64,000 bases of DNA from NCBI GenBank assembly GCA_963706875.1, contig CAVPNW010000014.1, forward strand, positions 166,492-230,491, in the 5' to 3' direction. Below the pieces are notes generated by a model. It had not been told where the DNA came from. It did no database searches and saw nothing but the letters and a program-made list of their open reading frames with translations. Source of the stretch: Prado023 sp963706875 (GTDB taxonomy: Bacteria > Actinomycetota > Actinomycetes > S36-B12 > CAIYMF01). Positions 42,659-53,467 of the stretch are shown here, piece after piece; within the stretch, counting starts at the first letter, position 1; each line of letters starts with the position of its first letter. Both the position numbers and the translations under genes were made by a program.

Positions 42659-42837
42659 GGATGCTCCGTTTCTTGGTGAGTGGAACACGGGGCCGTACGG
42701 GACCCCGCTGAGGGGCATCATGCCTCCTCGTGCCCATCGTCGCGACGCGTGGAGGCGTGTGGTCGTTTCGTTACCAAATCGTTGTGAATGCAGTCTGATC
42801 CCCGGCACTCAGGGGACGCAACGCAGAGAGCGCTTGC

Positions 42838-44111
42838 TCAGCCGGCATCGATGGCGGACTGGATCTCGCGCCCCGCGGCCTTCATGGTCCTCGTCGGGTT
42901 CTCGCCGGACATCACGTCGACCTGGGCCTGGCTCAGGGCGGGCCAGACGAGGTCCATCTGGGCGAGGTTGGGCATGGGTGCCGAGGAGTCGGCGTAGTCG
43001 CCGAAGCCCTTGATCACGGGGTCGGACGCGGCGATCGCGTACGAGTCCACCCATGCCGGGGCGAGGCCCCCGGGGGCAGCAAGGGCACTCATGACCTCAG
43101 TGGTCATCGCGGTCGTGGTCAGGTACTCCTGCGCGCCCGCCGGGTTGCGGGCGAAGGCGGACTGGAGCAGGCCCTGGGAGGTGACCATCGCCTGGCTGCG
43201 GGAGGCCAGCACCGAGTCGAATCCCGGGACCGCCTCGACCACGAAGGGGACCCCGGCCTGGCGCACCGCGTCGACGCTCCACGGCCCGGAGATCAGGTAG
43301 GGGGACTTGCCCGTGGCGAAGGCGGTCAGGGCCTCGTCGAGGGTCGTCGTCCTTGTCCAGGGCGCCGTCCTCGGTCAACTGCGCGAGTCGCTTCGCCGCC
43401 TCGATGCTGCCGGGCTTGCCCACCTCGAGCTCGTCTGCCGTGTAGCCGCCCTGCGCGTCGAGGCCGAAGATCTTGCCGCCGGCCGCGCTGTAGAACGGGT
43501 ACCAGTGGTAGGCGTCGCCCTGGGGTCCCACCGGCAGCGCGATGGGCAGGATCTGGTCGTCCTTGTCCTTGAGCTCCAGCCCGTCGCGCGCCATCACGTC
43601 GATCGACTCGGGGGCCTCCGGGGCCAGGGCGGTGTTGCGGAACAGGGCGAGGTTCTCGGTGGCGAACGGCACGCCGTACGTGCGTGCCTGGTAGGTGAAG
43701 CCGTCGACCGACACCGGTCGGAAGCTGCTTGGCCTGTGGCGGACAGGTCGATGGGTGCCAGCAGCGCCGTAGTCGGCGAGTCGGCCGACCCAGTCGCTCT
43801 GCCCGACGAACAGGTCCGGTCCCTGGCCCTGGGGGGCCAGCGTGGCGATGTCGTCGCGGATCTTGGTCAGGTCCGTGCCGACCGTCTGGACCAGGACCTC
43901 GACGCCCGTCGCCTTCTGGTGGGCTGCTGCACTGGCCTTCAGCGCCGTCGGCATGTGCGGGATCGGACCAGATGAGGATCGAGGAGGTGGCGCTCGGCCC
44001 CCCGCTCGCACTGGCGCTGGCCGAGGGGTCCGCCCCCTCGCCTCCGGAGCCGCACGCGGCGAGCAGCAGCCCCGCGGCCGCGATCGCCGCCGACGTCGTC
44101 ATCCTGCGCAT
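42838..44111 (-). pseudogene. second MalE-like sugar-binding lipoprotein, several frameshifts
   Basis: Starts MRRMTTSAAIAAAGLLLAAC (lipobox AAC) and continues in at least three frames. The middle part reads PTALKASAAAHQKATGVEVL, LATLAPQGQGPDLFVG-like sequence, TYGVPFATENLALFRN and DAYHWYPFYSAAGGKIFG. The end reads GLAPAWVDSYAIAASDPVIK and NPTRTMKAAGREIQSAIDAG. It aligns segment by segment with the MalE encoded next to it, so the pair arose by tandem duplication. Shifts lie near 43965, 43735, 43340 and 43270. It may have had another oligosaccharide specificity, now lost if the shifts are real. Confidence 0.82.
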
Positions 44112-44225
44112 GAGTGTCCCCACCCTCCCTGCCCTCCGCCCCCTCCGGGCCCCGTGGGCATCATGCCGCGCGGGGTCGCCGATGGCCAGACAGCAGCGCC
44201 GCGTGCTCTACCCTTGTGCCGCATC

Positions 44226-44298
44226 GCCGGCGTGGCGCAATTGGCAGCGCACCTGTCTTGTAAACAGGGGGTTCCCGGTTCGAGTCCGGGCGTCGGCT
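44226..44298 (+). tRNA. tRNA-Thr (anticodon UGU)
   Basis: 73-nt cloverleaf without encoded CCA. The acceptor stem GCCGGCG pairs with CGTCGGC (one G-U), the D arm is GCGC-AATTGGCA-GCGC, the anticodon stem CCTGT/ACAGG holds loop CTTGTAA with TGT at positions 34-36, and the T arm is CCCGG-TTCGAGT-CCGGG. A tyrosine integrase gene ends 207 bp past its 3' end, so it is the probable attachment site of the element to the right. Confidence 0.95.
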
Positions 44299-44505
44299 CT
44301 GTATCGTCGCAGGTCAAGAGGCAGTTGAGGTCCTGGCATATGCCCGTGGGGGCATGCTGCTTGTAACTAACTTGTAACTACGATCCCCGGAGAGCGCCTC
44401 CGCCAGAGCGCTTCGAGACCCCCTGAACGCCCTGTGAGGCATGGACAGATCGCACCTGTCTGTCGGCGCAGAGCATGCGACCGACGGTGCATGCCCGGCC
44501 CGGGG

Positions 44506-45653
44506 CTACTTCGAGCGACGGCTCCGCCGGGGAGTCTTGGGCTTCGAATCAGGCGGAGTGCTGCCGAATGACAGCGCTGAGCCGGCGGAGCGCATCTCCT
44601 GGCTGTGGACGTGCGAGTAGGTCCGCCGCATGACCACCTCGTCGTGGCCATGCCACGCGGCGACGATGTGGTCCGGGACTGCCAGCGTTGCGCATGAAGG
44701 TGACGGTGGAGTGCCGGGCGGCGTGCAGGGTGTGGTCGTCCCGGACGCCCTCGGTGCCCTTGCAGAGCCTCCGCCAGCGGGCGGTCCAGTCCTCGGGGCG
44801 CATGGGCCGGCCGAACTCGTTGATGAAGATGAGGCCGTCGACGGCCTGCTCGGCGCCGTAGTACCTCCTCCTGCCAGGCTGCAGGGCGACGAGGAGGTCG
44901 ATCCGTTCCCGGTCCAAGGGAAGGACCCGACGGCCACGCGCGGTCTTGGGCTTGCCCACTCCCCCTCGGGGCACTCGGCCCTCGTTGATTACGAGTTCCC
45001 CGGTGCTGGCATCGAAGTCGCTCCAGCACAGTCCGAGCAGTTCGGATCGACGCAGGCCCGCCAGCGTGAGCATCCAGCACGCCTCCCATGGATCCCCGAC
45101 GATGGCCTTTCGCAGCTTCTCCAGCTCGCTGGCTGTCAGGGCGTCGCGTTCCTTGGGCGGCTCGACCCATCGGCGTCGACGTCCAGGGCGGGGTTGAACT
45201 GGACGACGCCCTTGCGCAGGGCCAGGTCGAATACCGATCGAAGCGTCGTGAGCATCTTGGCTGCTCGTCCGTCGGGCTAGACCCTCGTCCCGCATCTTGC
45301 GGACGACGTCCTGGATCATGTCAGCTCGGTAACGTCTTGGATGCGGTGCGGACCGAAGGCACTCGAGCGGGCGGTTCAGGTCGGTCTCGTAGCCGCCAGG
45401 GTGTTCTGACGGCAAGCTTCGTCCCGCTTCCGCTGCAACCAGTTCTGCGCCACTGCTCGAACGTGTCTCGGCTGCGTGGCACGGCGTCGCCCAAGCTGGG
45501 TCTTGGCGTAGAACTGCTCCGCGTCCTCGTAGTGTGTCGAAGGTCTTCACTGAGCTGCTTGCGCTGACCGCCTCGCCGTGATCGAGCCCGGACCCACCAG
45601 CGCGTGCGCCCGTTGACCGTGACCTCGTAGATCGGCTTGCCGTGTCGGGGCAT
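44506..45653 (-). pseudogene. tyrosine recombinase (integrase), several frameshifts
   Basis: About 380 codons in at least four frames. The N-terminus reads MPRHGKPIYEVTVNGRTRWW (arm-binding AP2-like domain). The catalytic domain shows the Arg in LAGLRRSELLGLCWSDFD, a Lys-bearing beta turn, the HxxR as LHAARHSTVTFMRNAG, the second His in AWHGHDEVVM and the nucleophile Tyr in RRTYSHVHSQEM. All catalytic residues are there. It lies next to tRNA-Thr, reading toward it, the standard layout for tRNA-targeting integrases. If the shifts are genuine, the element is locked in place. Confidence 0.85.
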
Positions 45654-45654
45654 G

Positions 45655-46531
45655 TCAGTCCGCCTGGCGGATTGGCGCCGAACCCTCCGCGCGGAGGCGG
45701 GCTCGCCGGTTGCGTTCGGCTTGGGCCTTGGCGCATTGGGAGGAGCAGTAGAGGACTCCTGTGGAGTGGCCGGTCTTGTCGTACTTGGCGCGGCCTCGCT
45801 GGCGGGTGAAGAGGCGGGTGCAGCGCTCGTTGGCGCAGCGGCGCACCTGGCGCTCCTCGGCGAGGAGTTGGGCGAGTTGCAGCACTGCCACTTCGTAGGT
45901 GCTGGGGGCGTCAAGCAGAGCGTCAGCGCCGGGGTAGCGGACGTGGACGGAGAACGGCTTGAGGGCGGCATTCATCGTCACCACGAACGTGCCCCAGGGT
46001 TCGGGGTCGTCTCCTAGGAAGCCTGCTTGGGTCCATGCCTCGACCGGCGGGTCGTCCCTGGAGGCTCCCGATGGTGTGCCTGGTCAGGGCGTGGAGGACC
46101 CGAAGGTAGTGCGCCTCGCATTCAAGGGAGTGCGCCGCTGCCCGTGATGAAGCCTGCGCGATCCCCATGAGGGGCTGCCGGTTGGCCTCGTCTGCCAACT
46201 GTGGGATGAGCCAGTCGAGGCTGGCTGGCAGGGAGTCGAGCGGCCCACGAAGGTGCGACTCCAGCGGCGTGAGCCTGCCCCAGCGTGAGACGAGGTCGAA
46301 GACCGCGTCGAGGTCTTCGGGGTCCGTTGCCAGGCACTCGCGCAGGCAGAAGTCCTCCGGGAGGCGGACGGTCCGTGGCGGGATCGGTTGGGGGTCCCAG
46401 CTGGTGAACTCGCGGTTCCTGCTCTCAGGGAGCCGCCTGAGCTCGTGGACAACTACGGGCGGCAGGGTCGGCGGTTCTGCCGGCCAGACCGTGAGCGTGG
46501 GACGAAATGTGGGCTCGTTCGCTCCTTCCAT
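45655..46531 (-). pseudogene. CGNR zinc-finger domain protein, one frameshift
   Basis: Read across one shift near 46060, the product is about 290 aa. The N-terminal part (EFTSWDPQPIPPRTVRLPED, LIPQLADEANRQPLMGIAQ) is variable. The C-terminal part contains a zinc finger of the CGNR class: VRRCANERCTRLFTRQRGRA, then VLYCSSQCAKAQAERNRRAR. CGNR proteins are putative transcription regulators or stress proteins. It starts at ATG 46531 or 46573, is divergent from the excisionase-like gene and lies directly upstream of the integrase. Confidence 0.75.
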
Positions 46532-46598
46532 GTGTCCATCATGTCGTGGCACGGTTATTGCGTCAATCGTCACACGTTGAGTTCAGGAGGTAGTCCCC

Positions 46599-46811
46599 AT
46601 GAGCAAGCGACGCGCAGACCAGGAGAGCCCGGTGGACCTCTTGTCGACCCGCCCCACGGTGAGCGTGACCGAGGCGGCAGTGATCCTGTCCATCAGCCGC
46701 GGCCAGGCCTATGCCATGGCCAACCGCGGAGACCTGCGGGTCCTGCGGATCGGCACTCGGCTGGTCATCCCCACTGATCAGCTGCGTGAGCTGATCAGTG
46801 GGGCGGCGTAA
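46599..46811 (+). CDS. excisionase-like HTH protein
   Basis: 70 aa, essentially one MerR/excisionase-type helix-turn-helix: VSVTEAAVILSISRGQAYAM, then LRVLRIGTRLVIPTDQLREL as wing. This is the usual Xis-type protein of actinomycete integrative elements, directing integrase toward excision or acting as a small activator. AGGAGG lies 7 nt before ATG 46599. Its neighbours (integrase on one side, ATPase on the other) support the role. Confidence 0.85.
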   Translation: MSKRRADQESPVDLLSTRPTVSVTEAAVILSISRGQAYAMANRGDLRVLRIGTRLVIPTDQLRELISGAA

Positions 46812-46832
46812 CTCGGACGGGCGGGCAGCCCC

Positions 46833-48065
46833 ATGGATGGCACGGCGACCACTCCCGCCGGCCGCCCCACTCACGGGACCCGAGCGAGCTCGACCCCGGG
46901 CTTCCGACGTGACGCCGACCCTGCCGCTGCGCTGGACGCGGTCGCCGAGTTCCTTGACCGGTTCGTGGCCTGGCCCAGCGACCACGCCCGGGTGTCGGCC
47001 GCCCTGTGGGTGGCGCACACGTACCTGATCGAGTCCTTCGACTCCACACCCCGATTGGCGTTCCTGTCCCCGGAGCCCGGCAGTGGCAAGACCCGCGCCC
47101 TTGAGGTGATCGGCTCATTGGTGCGTCACCCGATGCACGCCATCAACTGCACCCCTGCGGCGCTGTTTCGGTCCGTGGCCGACCTGGACCGCCGCCCGAC
47201 CATCCTGTTCGACGAGATCGACACGATCTTCGGGCCCAGGGCCAAGGACAACGAGGAGGTCCGCGGCTTCCTCAATGCCGGACACCGACGTTCTGGGGTG
47301 GCCTACCGGTGCGTCGGGCTGGGCACCTCGCAACGCGTCGTCGCGTTCCCGGCGTTCGCCGCGGTTGCCCTGGCTGGCTTGCACGACGTCCCGGAGACGA
47401 TCGCCTCGCGGGCGATCGTGGTGCGGATGCGGCGTCGGGCCCCCGATGAGCAGGTCGAGCCGTACCGCCTGCGCATCCACGAGCCCCAGGGACTGGCGAT
47501 CGGCGAACGCCTGGCTGAGGCGCTGGACGTGATCGACCCCGTCGACGAGCCGCTGCTCCCCGACGGTGTGGTCGATCGACCAGCCGACGTCTGGGAACCA
47601 CTGCTGGGCATCGCCGAGTCGGTCAGCCCGGAGTGGGCCACCCGAGCACGGGCGGCCTGCGCCCATTTCGTGACCGTGGCCCCGACGCTCGACCCCTCGC
47701 TGGCCGTCACCCTGCTGCGCGACCTCCGGATCCTCTTCGGCGACGCCGGCCATCCCGATGCCCAGCCGACGACAGTCCTACTCGACGGCCTACACGCTCT
47801 CGACGAGTCGCCGTGGCGGGACCTCCGCGGCAAGCCATTGGATGCCGCCGGGCTTGCGCGCCGGCTCAAGGGGTTCGGAATCCGCTCGGCCAACATCCGC
47901 GTCGGCTCCCTCGTTGTGAAGGGCTATAAGCAGGCCGACCTGCGCGACGCGTGGATCCGGTACCTCCCGCCCGCCATCTCCGGGAACGCCGCTACAGCCG
48001 CTACAACCCCCTCCCCACCCCCCAACACCACAGGAATGAGCACAAAGGAGCGCCCGGATGTGTAG
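46833..48065 (+). CDS. DUF3631 P-loop ATPase of the integrative element
   Basis: 410 aa. Walker A is SPEPGSGKTRALE (about residues 79-91) and Walker B ILFDEIDTIFG (about 129-139); an arginine-finger-like segment follows in PETIASRAIVVRMRRRAP. The C-terminal third (LLDGLHALDESPWRDLRGKP, LARRLKGFGI) is DUF3631, found in phage and plasmid primase/helicase-like proteins. Likely role: replication or excision-linked helicase of the element. It starts 21 bp after the excisionase-like gene. The Thr/Pro-rich tail from about residue 385 is unstructured. Confidence 0.82.
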   Translation: MDGTATTPAGRPTHGTRASSTPGFRRDADPAAALDAVAEFLDRFVAWPSDHARVSAALWVAHTYLIESFDSTPRLAFLSPEPGSGKTRALEVIGSLVRHPMHAINCTPAALFRSVADLDRRPTILFDEIDTIFGPRAKDNEEVRGFLNAGHRRSGVAYRCVGLGTSQRVVAFPAFAAVALAGLHDVPETIASRAIVVRMRRRAPDEQVEPYRLRIHEPQGLAIGERLAEALDVIDPVDEPLLPDGVVDRPADVWEPLLGIAESVSPEWATRARAACAHFVTVAPTLDPSLAVTLLRDLRILFGDAGHPDAQPTTVLLDGLHALDESPWRDLRGKPLDAAGLARRLKGFGIRSANIRVGSLVVKGYKQADLRDAWIRYLPPAISGNAATAATTPSPPPNTTGMSTKERPDV

Positions 48066-48201
48066 CGCCGACCCCCGCTACGCACCCGCTACAGACCCCC
48101 GCTGGCCGCTACCGGCCGGCGAGGTCACCTGTCCGGCCGGCCAACAGCGCAACGAGGATGGTGCGGTTGAGCGATCGGGGCGGTTCTCGGCCGACCATCG
48201 G

Positions 48202-49354
48202 TCACAAGGCGTTGACCGTTTCCACGAGCAGGACGCCGGCAACCAGCACCGGGACGACAGCAACGCCGCCAACCCACGCCATCGCCAGGAATCTGCCGGG
48301 CCGGATGCGAGCGGCAAGCACCCCCAGCCCGAGGAGCAGCCCCCAGCCGAAGGCCATCCCCAGCCCCGAGGCAGTCACCTTGGGCACCCACGTTGCAGTC
48401 AGCAGTCCGGCACATGCGGCGGTCAGGGTGAAGACCACGCGGATGGCCCACTCCCACAGCGACAGCGGCAAGGGGTAGAGGCCCTGCTCGACCTGGTCCC
48501 GCTTGCGGCAGTGTGCGTCCAGGGCGCTCCAGGCGGCATGGATCTGCTCCGCCGCCAACTGTCCTGTTCCCAACTCCTGTCGCCATGCCTTCGCTGCATG
48601 CCCGGGCACGACCGTCGCGCCGGCCACTTCGAAGCTCTCGGGGAGTTCCCCGGTGCCGGCGCCCCAGAGGAAGACCACCGGACGGACCTGGCCCACATGG
48701 GCCGGCTTGAGGTTCTGCCACAGGCCGAGCAGTCGGGCGTTGCGGCAGGCACTCTCGGCGGCGGACCGGATCCGCGGGTCGTCGACCGTCCACGGTGTGG
48801 CCGACCACTTGGTCTCGATCGCGAACATCCCTCCGGGGCCGACCAGGACGTGGTCGATGTCCGGCGCGGTCAGCGTCACGTGGTTCACGACCTGCCAACC
48901 GCTCCGGCGAAGGCGGCGCAGTTCCTTGGCGGTCCACTGCTCGCCGAGGTCGCCCATCATGGTGGGTGCCGTTCCGGTGGCTTCCACTATCCACAGCCAC
49001 AGGGCACCGGCTGTGCCCGCGACTCCCAGTCCGACGAGCAACCCGCGCATGAAGATGCTTGGGGTCAGAGCGACAGTGACGCCGAGGACCACGGCGATCG
49101 CACAGGGCGACGAGTGCCAGTTGCATCCATGTCCGGCGAATGAAGTCGCGCTGCCTTCGCCGGGCCAAGGCCTCGGGCATACGACCCCGCACGCTGGTCT
49201 CCGCCCAACGAACGCCGTCGGACCCGCTGGGAGATGCCAGCATCAGGCGCACGCCCGGCCAGCTCGTCACGGTGACCCGTGCTCCACCCAAATGCCACCC
49301 CCGCACCTCGCATCCGACTTCCCGTCGTCGGCGCTTGGTGTCGCCCACGTCCAT
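48202..49354 (-). pseudogene. membrane-anchored NERD-domain protein, one frameshift
   Basis: About 384 codons with one extra base near 49097; removing it gives LVALCAIAVVLGVTVALTP. The order is: a soluble N-terminal segment of about 75 residues, two membrane helices, a NERD (nuclease-related) domain and two or three C-terminal membrane helices. The NERD core is GDLGEQWTAKELRRLRRSGW, APDIDHVLVGPGGMFAIETK, with the Asp and E-T-K of the restriction-endonuclease-like fold. NERD proteins are thought to process DNA or RNA. Encoded on the opposite strand to the transfer genes, it is a cargo gene, possibly defensive. Confidence 0.78.
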
Positions 49355-49382
49355 CCATCCATCGGATTCTCAGGAGGTCTCC

Positions 49383-49652
49383 ATGAATGACGTCACCGGT
49401 TTGGCGGTCGCTTTGACTGCCACCGCACGGACCCGGGCGCAGCAGCTCGCCCGCGATCTGCAGGCCGCTCAACGGCGCCTGCTTGCCGCCGGCACGACCC
49501 TAACCACTGCGCGGCAGGCGTACGCGCGAGCGGCCGATGAGTACCGCGAGCTGTACTCCCAGGCCAGCCAGATGTGGACCCCGGATGAGCTTGCCGCGGC
49601 CGGCGCAGCAGCTCCGCCGCCCCCGCCTGCCCGTCGGAGGGCCGAAGGATGA
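49383..49652 (+). CDS. small helical protein, function unknown
   Basis: 89 aa. Residues 1-65 are one long amphipathic helix with heptad-like Ala/Leu spacing (TARTRAQQLARDLQAAQRRL), probably a coiled coil. A Pro/Arg-rich tail ends PPPPPARRRAEG. AGGAGG lies 6 nt before ATG 49383. It is divergent from the NERD gene and upstream of the transfer genes. No family recognised; a structural or regulatory mobilisation accessory is possible. Confidence 0.65.
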   Translation: MNDVTGLAVALTATARTRAQQLARDLQAAQRRLLAAGTTLTTARQAYARAADEYRELYSQASQMWTPDELAAAGAAAPPPPPARRRAEG

Positions 49653-49912
49653 GCCCCGCAGCCACTGAAGTTCGTGGCTCCCGCGGGGCCTTCCCCGGCC
49701 CATCAGGGGCTGTGGATAACCGTTTGGCAGGCAAGATATAGGGACGGGGACGCCGGCCGATTGCCGTCCCCGCTGCGGCGGGAAGTCCCCCTGCGTATTC
49801 ATCACGCGTCCCTCCCAAAGGCCCTCACGTCCCCCGTCCGGGCCCGCGTCCCCCACGGCGCGCTCGCGTCCCCCAGGCTCAGCGACAGCTCACGGCGCCT
49901 TCAACGGTTCGG

Positions 49913-50833
49913 GTGCTCGACGGCGGACATCGATCGGGGGTGGAGTGGCCCGTGTCTGATCCGCGCCACGATCCCGGTCCGACCCGCAGGCGCGGATGCG
50001 AGGTCCGTCCCACGTGGACCGCCGAGGAGTGGGCCCAGGTGTCGACCGCGGCGACGGCAGCCGCGATCCCGCCGGCGACGTGGGTGTCTCAGGTGGTCAT
50101 CGGCGGCCTGATCCCGGACAGGGGTACGGCGCCAGCGAGGTGCTCGCGACGGGCCCTGCTGTGGGGCCAGATCCTCGAGCGGTGGCAGTCGACGTCGTGG
50201 GCGATGGTCGCGCTTCGCGACCGCGTGCCGGCAGACGACTGGGCCACCGCCAGCGGGGTGGTGGGGCGGGCAGGAGTGGCCATCACGAGCCAGGCGGACC
50301 CGCTTCCGGACCTCGAGCGCCGGTGCGCGGCCGAGGCCTGCCGAGCCGCCACCACGTCGCTGATCACGATCGGCCCGGGCGCGCGCCCCGGCGCCAGACT
50401 CGCCCGCAGCGGATCCCCAGACATCTGCGTGCATCGCGCCAAGGTCACCTTCGCACCCGCCGACCATGATCACCTGCGAGAAGCCTGCGTAGCCCGGGGC
50501 TGGAACGTTTCGGACTACGTCGCCGCCGTGACGACGCTGACGGCATCACTGACCAGGGCGGCATCCGGGGAGCCAGATGACCTCGACGTGCTCGACGACA
50601 TCCTCGCGCTGGCACGTGACGTCACATCCCGAGCGCTGGGCATGCTGGGCACGCCCGGGGCACTCGACCCGACGCTGTGGGCCGGCTTCACCCAGGTCGT
50701 GGCCGATGCGTGGACGTTGATCGACGCTGCCAGGGCAACGGGCCGGGCGCCGACCCTGGACGCTGGGGCGCTGATTCCCCAGGCATTGGCCGCGCTGGGC
50801 TGGGCAGCCCCGAGGGGGGTCGATCCCCGGTGA
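49913..50833 (+). CDS. MobC-like relaxosome accessory protein with two RHH-like segments
   Basis: Up to 306 aa; the more likely start is the GTG beginning VSDPRHDPG (about 49955). Two segments resemble ribbon-helix-helix units: VRPTWTAEEWAQVSTAATAA and VTFAPADHDHLREACVARGW followed by NVSDYVAA. The C-terminal 100 residues are helical (LDDILALARDVTSRALGML). The gene overlaps the relaxase by 4 nt (GTGA), the usual arrangement for an oriT-binding accessory protein. The region just upstream (49653-49912) is non-coding and a candidate for oriT, although no nick site was recognised. Confidence 0.65.
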   Translation: MLDGGHRSGVEWPVSDPRHDPGPTRRRGCEVRPTWTAEEWAQVSTAATAAAIPPATWVSQVVIGGLIPDRGTAPARCSRRALLWGQILERWQSTSWAMVALRDRVPADDWATASGVVGRAGVAITSQADPLPDLERRCAAEACRAATTSLITIGPGARPGARLARSGSPDICVHRAKVTFAPADHDHLREACVARGWNVSDYVAAVTTLTASLTRAASGEPDDLDVLDDILALARDVTSRALGMLGTPGALDPTLWAGFTQVVADAWTLIDAARATGRAPTLDAGALIPQALAALGWAAPRGVDPR

Positions 50834-52747
50834 TCGTCAAGGTACTGCCACGCAAGGGCGGGTCGACCCGCGCCTCGGCCCGCAAGCTGATGGCCTACCT
50901 GCTCGGGCCGGGCGACCTCGCAGAAGGAGCCGAGCGGGTCGAAACCGGCGAGTTGGGCAACCGGCACAGCGAGCCGACCGTGGTGGCCAGTTGGGATCCA
51001 ATCCGCACCACGAGCTGGGCTCAAACGTGCCGGGGCGTCGACTGGTCCGATCCGGAGGCCTCGTGGAATGCCCTGCATGCCCTCGCCCAGGGCATCGGCG
51101 ATGAGGCAGCCGCAGGAATCCGGCTGGAGGACGCCGCACAACCGCGCAACGCCGTCTGGCACACGATCATGGCCGCCCACCCGCACGACAGCCACCTCAG
51201 CGACGCCCAATGGCACGCGATCGCGTCTCGCCTCATGCACGAGACGAAGCTTGCATGAGGCAGGATCCGACAACCCGGTCCGCTGGGTCGCCGTGCGGCA
51301 CGGGCCAAACGCTGCCGGCGCGGACCACGTCCACGTGATGGCCGTGCTCGTGCGCCTCGACGGGTCCCGCGCGTCGATCCACAACGACGTCTTCGCCGCC
51401 CAAGCCGCGGCCCGATGGGCCGAGCAGGAGTTCGGGCTCGTCCCCGGGCGGGGTCGCACCTCACCCACGGAACCGGGGCAGGGGGTGCGCGCCGACCGAC
51501 CCAGTAGCCGCTCCGACATGGCCGCGGCGACCAAGGCCGGTTCTCCCTACTCCAAGCCGCCAGCGATGAGCCGACCCATGTGGGACCGGGTGCATCAGGA
51601 GGGCCGCGACCGGATGTGGACCCGGCAGGGCCGCGCCCGAGCCGCTGTGCTCTCGGCAGCCGCCCGGGCCATCTCCGGGGAGCACCTGACCGCCCTCGTC
51701 GAGGAGCAGGGCTACCAGGTGCGGCTGCGCTACTCCCAGACCAACCCCGGACAGGTCACCGGCTGGAGCGTGGTCGCCCCACCGGACAAGCGGGCACGCA
51801 CTCCCAAGGCGTTCGCCGGGCGCGCGCTGGGCTCGGACTGCACCTGGCCGGCGCTCATCGGCCACATCAACGCCCGCATGTCCGACGGGTTAGGCATCAT
51901 CAATGGTCAGGAGGGACAGGCAATGATCGACCGAGCGCGCATGGCAGCCGCCGGGTGGGGAGCGGAGTTCATCGACCGGGTGATCGCCAATGACCGAGCC
52001 CTCATCGACGCCGGGCCGAACGCCGACCCCGCCCTCGCCTACTGGATGCGCGACGTGTTCTGGCAGGTCGCCTGGGCCCTCGAACAATCCCGGGGCAAGC
52101 ACGGCGTCTGGACTGACGCCGCGTACCTGTACTCCGCGATCGCTGTCGGCGGCCCGCCCGCGCCCCCGACCGACGTGAGGTCCGCCCTCGAGGACCTGCA
52201 CGCCCGGTACGACCTCGCCCGCGCCTACCTCGATCACATCGAGGCACAGGCAGCCAGTCAGGACGAGGAGGCGGCGGCCATGACCCAGCGCAGCGCGGCG
52301 GTCGACCGATGGGCGGACTCCCTGGCGACCCAGCCTCACATCCCCAAGTACCTGTCTTCCCCCGGCGGCGCCCAGTACGCCGGCACCGCAGCCGTCGCCC
52401 TCGCGCTGACCACCGCCGACATCCGGACCCACACTGCCGCGCTACAACGGGCAGCGGCCGTGCACCGCACACACACCGAGCGCCTGCAGCAGATGACCAC
52501 CGCCGACCGCAACGCGCTGGACTACCTCAACGCCCAACTGCGGCCCTGGATCGCCGCAGCCAAACAACAGGAGGCGCGCCTGCTCGACGCGCTCGACGCC
52601 CACGCCCTCGCGACCACCCAGTGGCGCGAGGCAGCCGGGCGGCTGCTCGCCGAGGCGCGCGCCACGGGCGACCACGACACCGTGGCGCGGGTATCCGGCC
52701 TAGACACCGCACATCGACGCCTCGACCCCCTGCCGGCCGCACCGTAG
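50830..52747 (+). pseudogene. MobA/VirD2-type relaxase, one frameshift
   Basis: About 640 codons. The N-terminal frame starts MIVKVLPRKGGSTRASARKL with the Gly-rich start of actinomycete relaxases, then WHTIMAAHPHDSHLSDAQW. After a one-base shift near 51250 the second frame gives EAGSDNPVRWVAVRHGPNAA and the metal-binding His motif DHVHVMAVLVRLDGSRAS. The long C-terminal part (about 400 residues) is helical and Ala/Gln-rich. It would nick oriT and pilot DNA during mobilisation. No type IV coupling protein or FtsK-like translocase is visible, so transfer would rely on a helper or on genes outside the window. Confidence 0.82.
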
Positions 52748-52804
52748 CCGCACTACCGTCCCAAGTAGCTACCCACAGCGGGCGACCATCACGAAGGGAG
52801 ACCC

Positions 52805-53467
52805 ATGCGCAACGGACCGCCGCCACAGCCCGGCAACTACCTCGGCGACGATCCCGACCTCACAGCCGAGGTTGGCCAGCGACTCGCCTCCACCGCGCAG
52901 ACCACGCAAGGAATCATCACCAACTACCTGTTCTACGGCCAGCGGCGGTCCGCCGATCGGCAACTGGCGGACCGCCACGACCGCGATGCCGAACTCGGAC
53001 GAGAACGAACCATGGACGAGACCCGATCCGGAGCCGCCGATGCTGTGAGCGCCACGGTGCGAACTGCACGCCGTGACGTGGACCGACCCCGACCGCCCGA
53101 TGCTCCGGCGTGTGAGTCGGATGTCACCGAACGGCAGGCGGACGTGGCGCGGTTGACGTTCCGGGTCGTCGGCCCCGACGAGGCCCCCGTCGCGGACAAG
53201 GCAGCGCACCTTGCCGCCAATCCAGGGGACACACAGCACGACCCCAGCGAGGACCCCCTGGCAGTCGATGCCCTGGCCGACGACCCAAGCCAGCGCGATC
53301 CACTTGCCAGCCTGGCCGGGGCGAGCGGCCCCGGGCGAGTCACACTGAGTGCTGAGGGCCCGGCTCGGCGGGCGATGACGCGAAGGGGACCGACATGGAC
53401 GTGGCGAGCTGGTTGTGGGAGCGCGTCGAACGCCGGGACGCTCCCGCCGTGCTCGCCCACGCCCTGA
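52805..53467 (+). CDS. hypothetical protein of the integrative element
   Basis: 220 aa if the frame is used to its stop; the last 25 residues overlap the next gene and are doubtful. The first 75 residues are helical and charged (LTAEVGQRLASTAQTTQGII, NYLFYGQRRSADRQLADRHD). The remainder is Asp/Pro/Ala-rich and probably disordered. AAGGGAG lies 5 nt before ATG 52805. It follows the relaxase by 57 bp in the same direction, so it may be part of the mobilisation operon. No family recognised. Confidence 0.6.
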   Translation: MRNGPPPQPGNYLGDDPDLTAEVGQRLASTAQTTQGIITNYLFYGQRRSADRQLADRHDRDAELGRERTMDETRSGAADAVSATVRTARRDVDRPRPPDAPACESDVTERQADVARLTFRVVGPDEAPVADKAAHLAANPGDTQHDPSEDPLAVDALADDPSQRDPLASLAGASGPGRVTLSAEGPARRAMTRRGPTWTWRAGCGSASNAGTLPPCSPTP

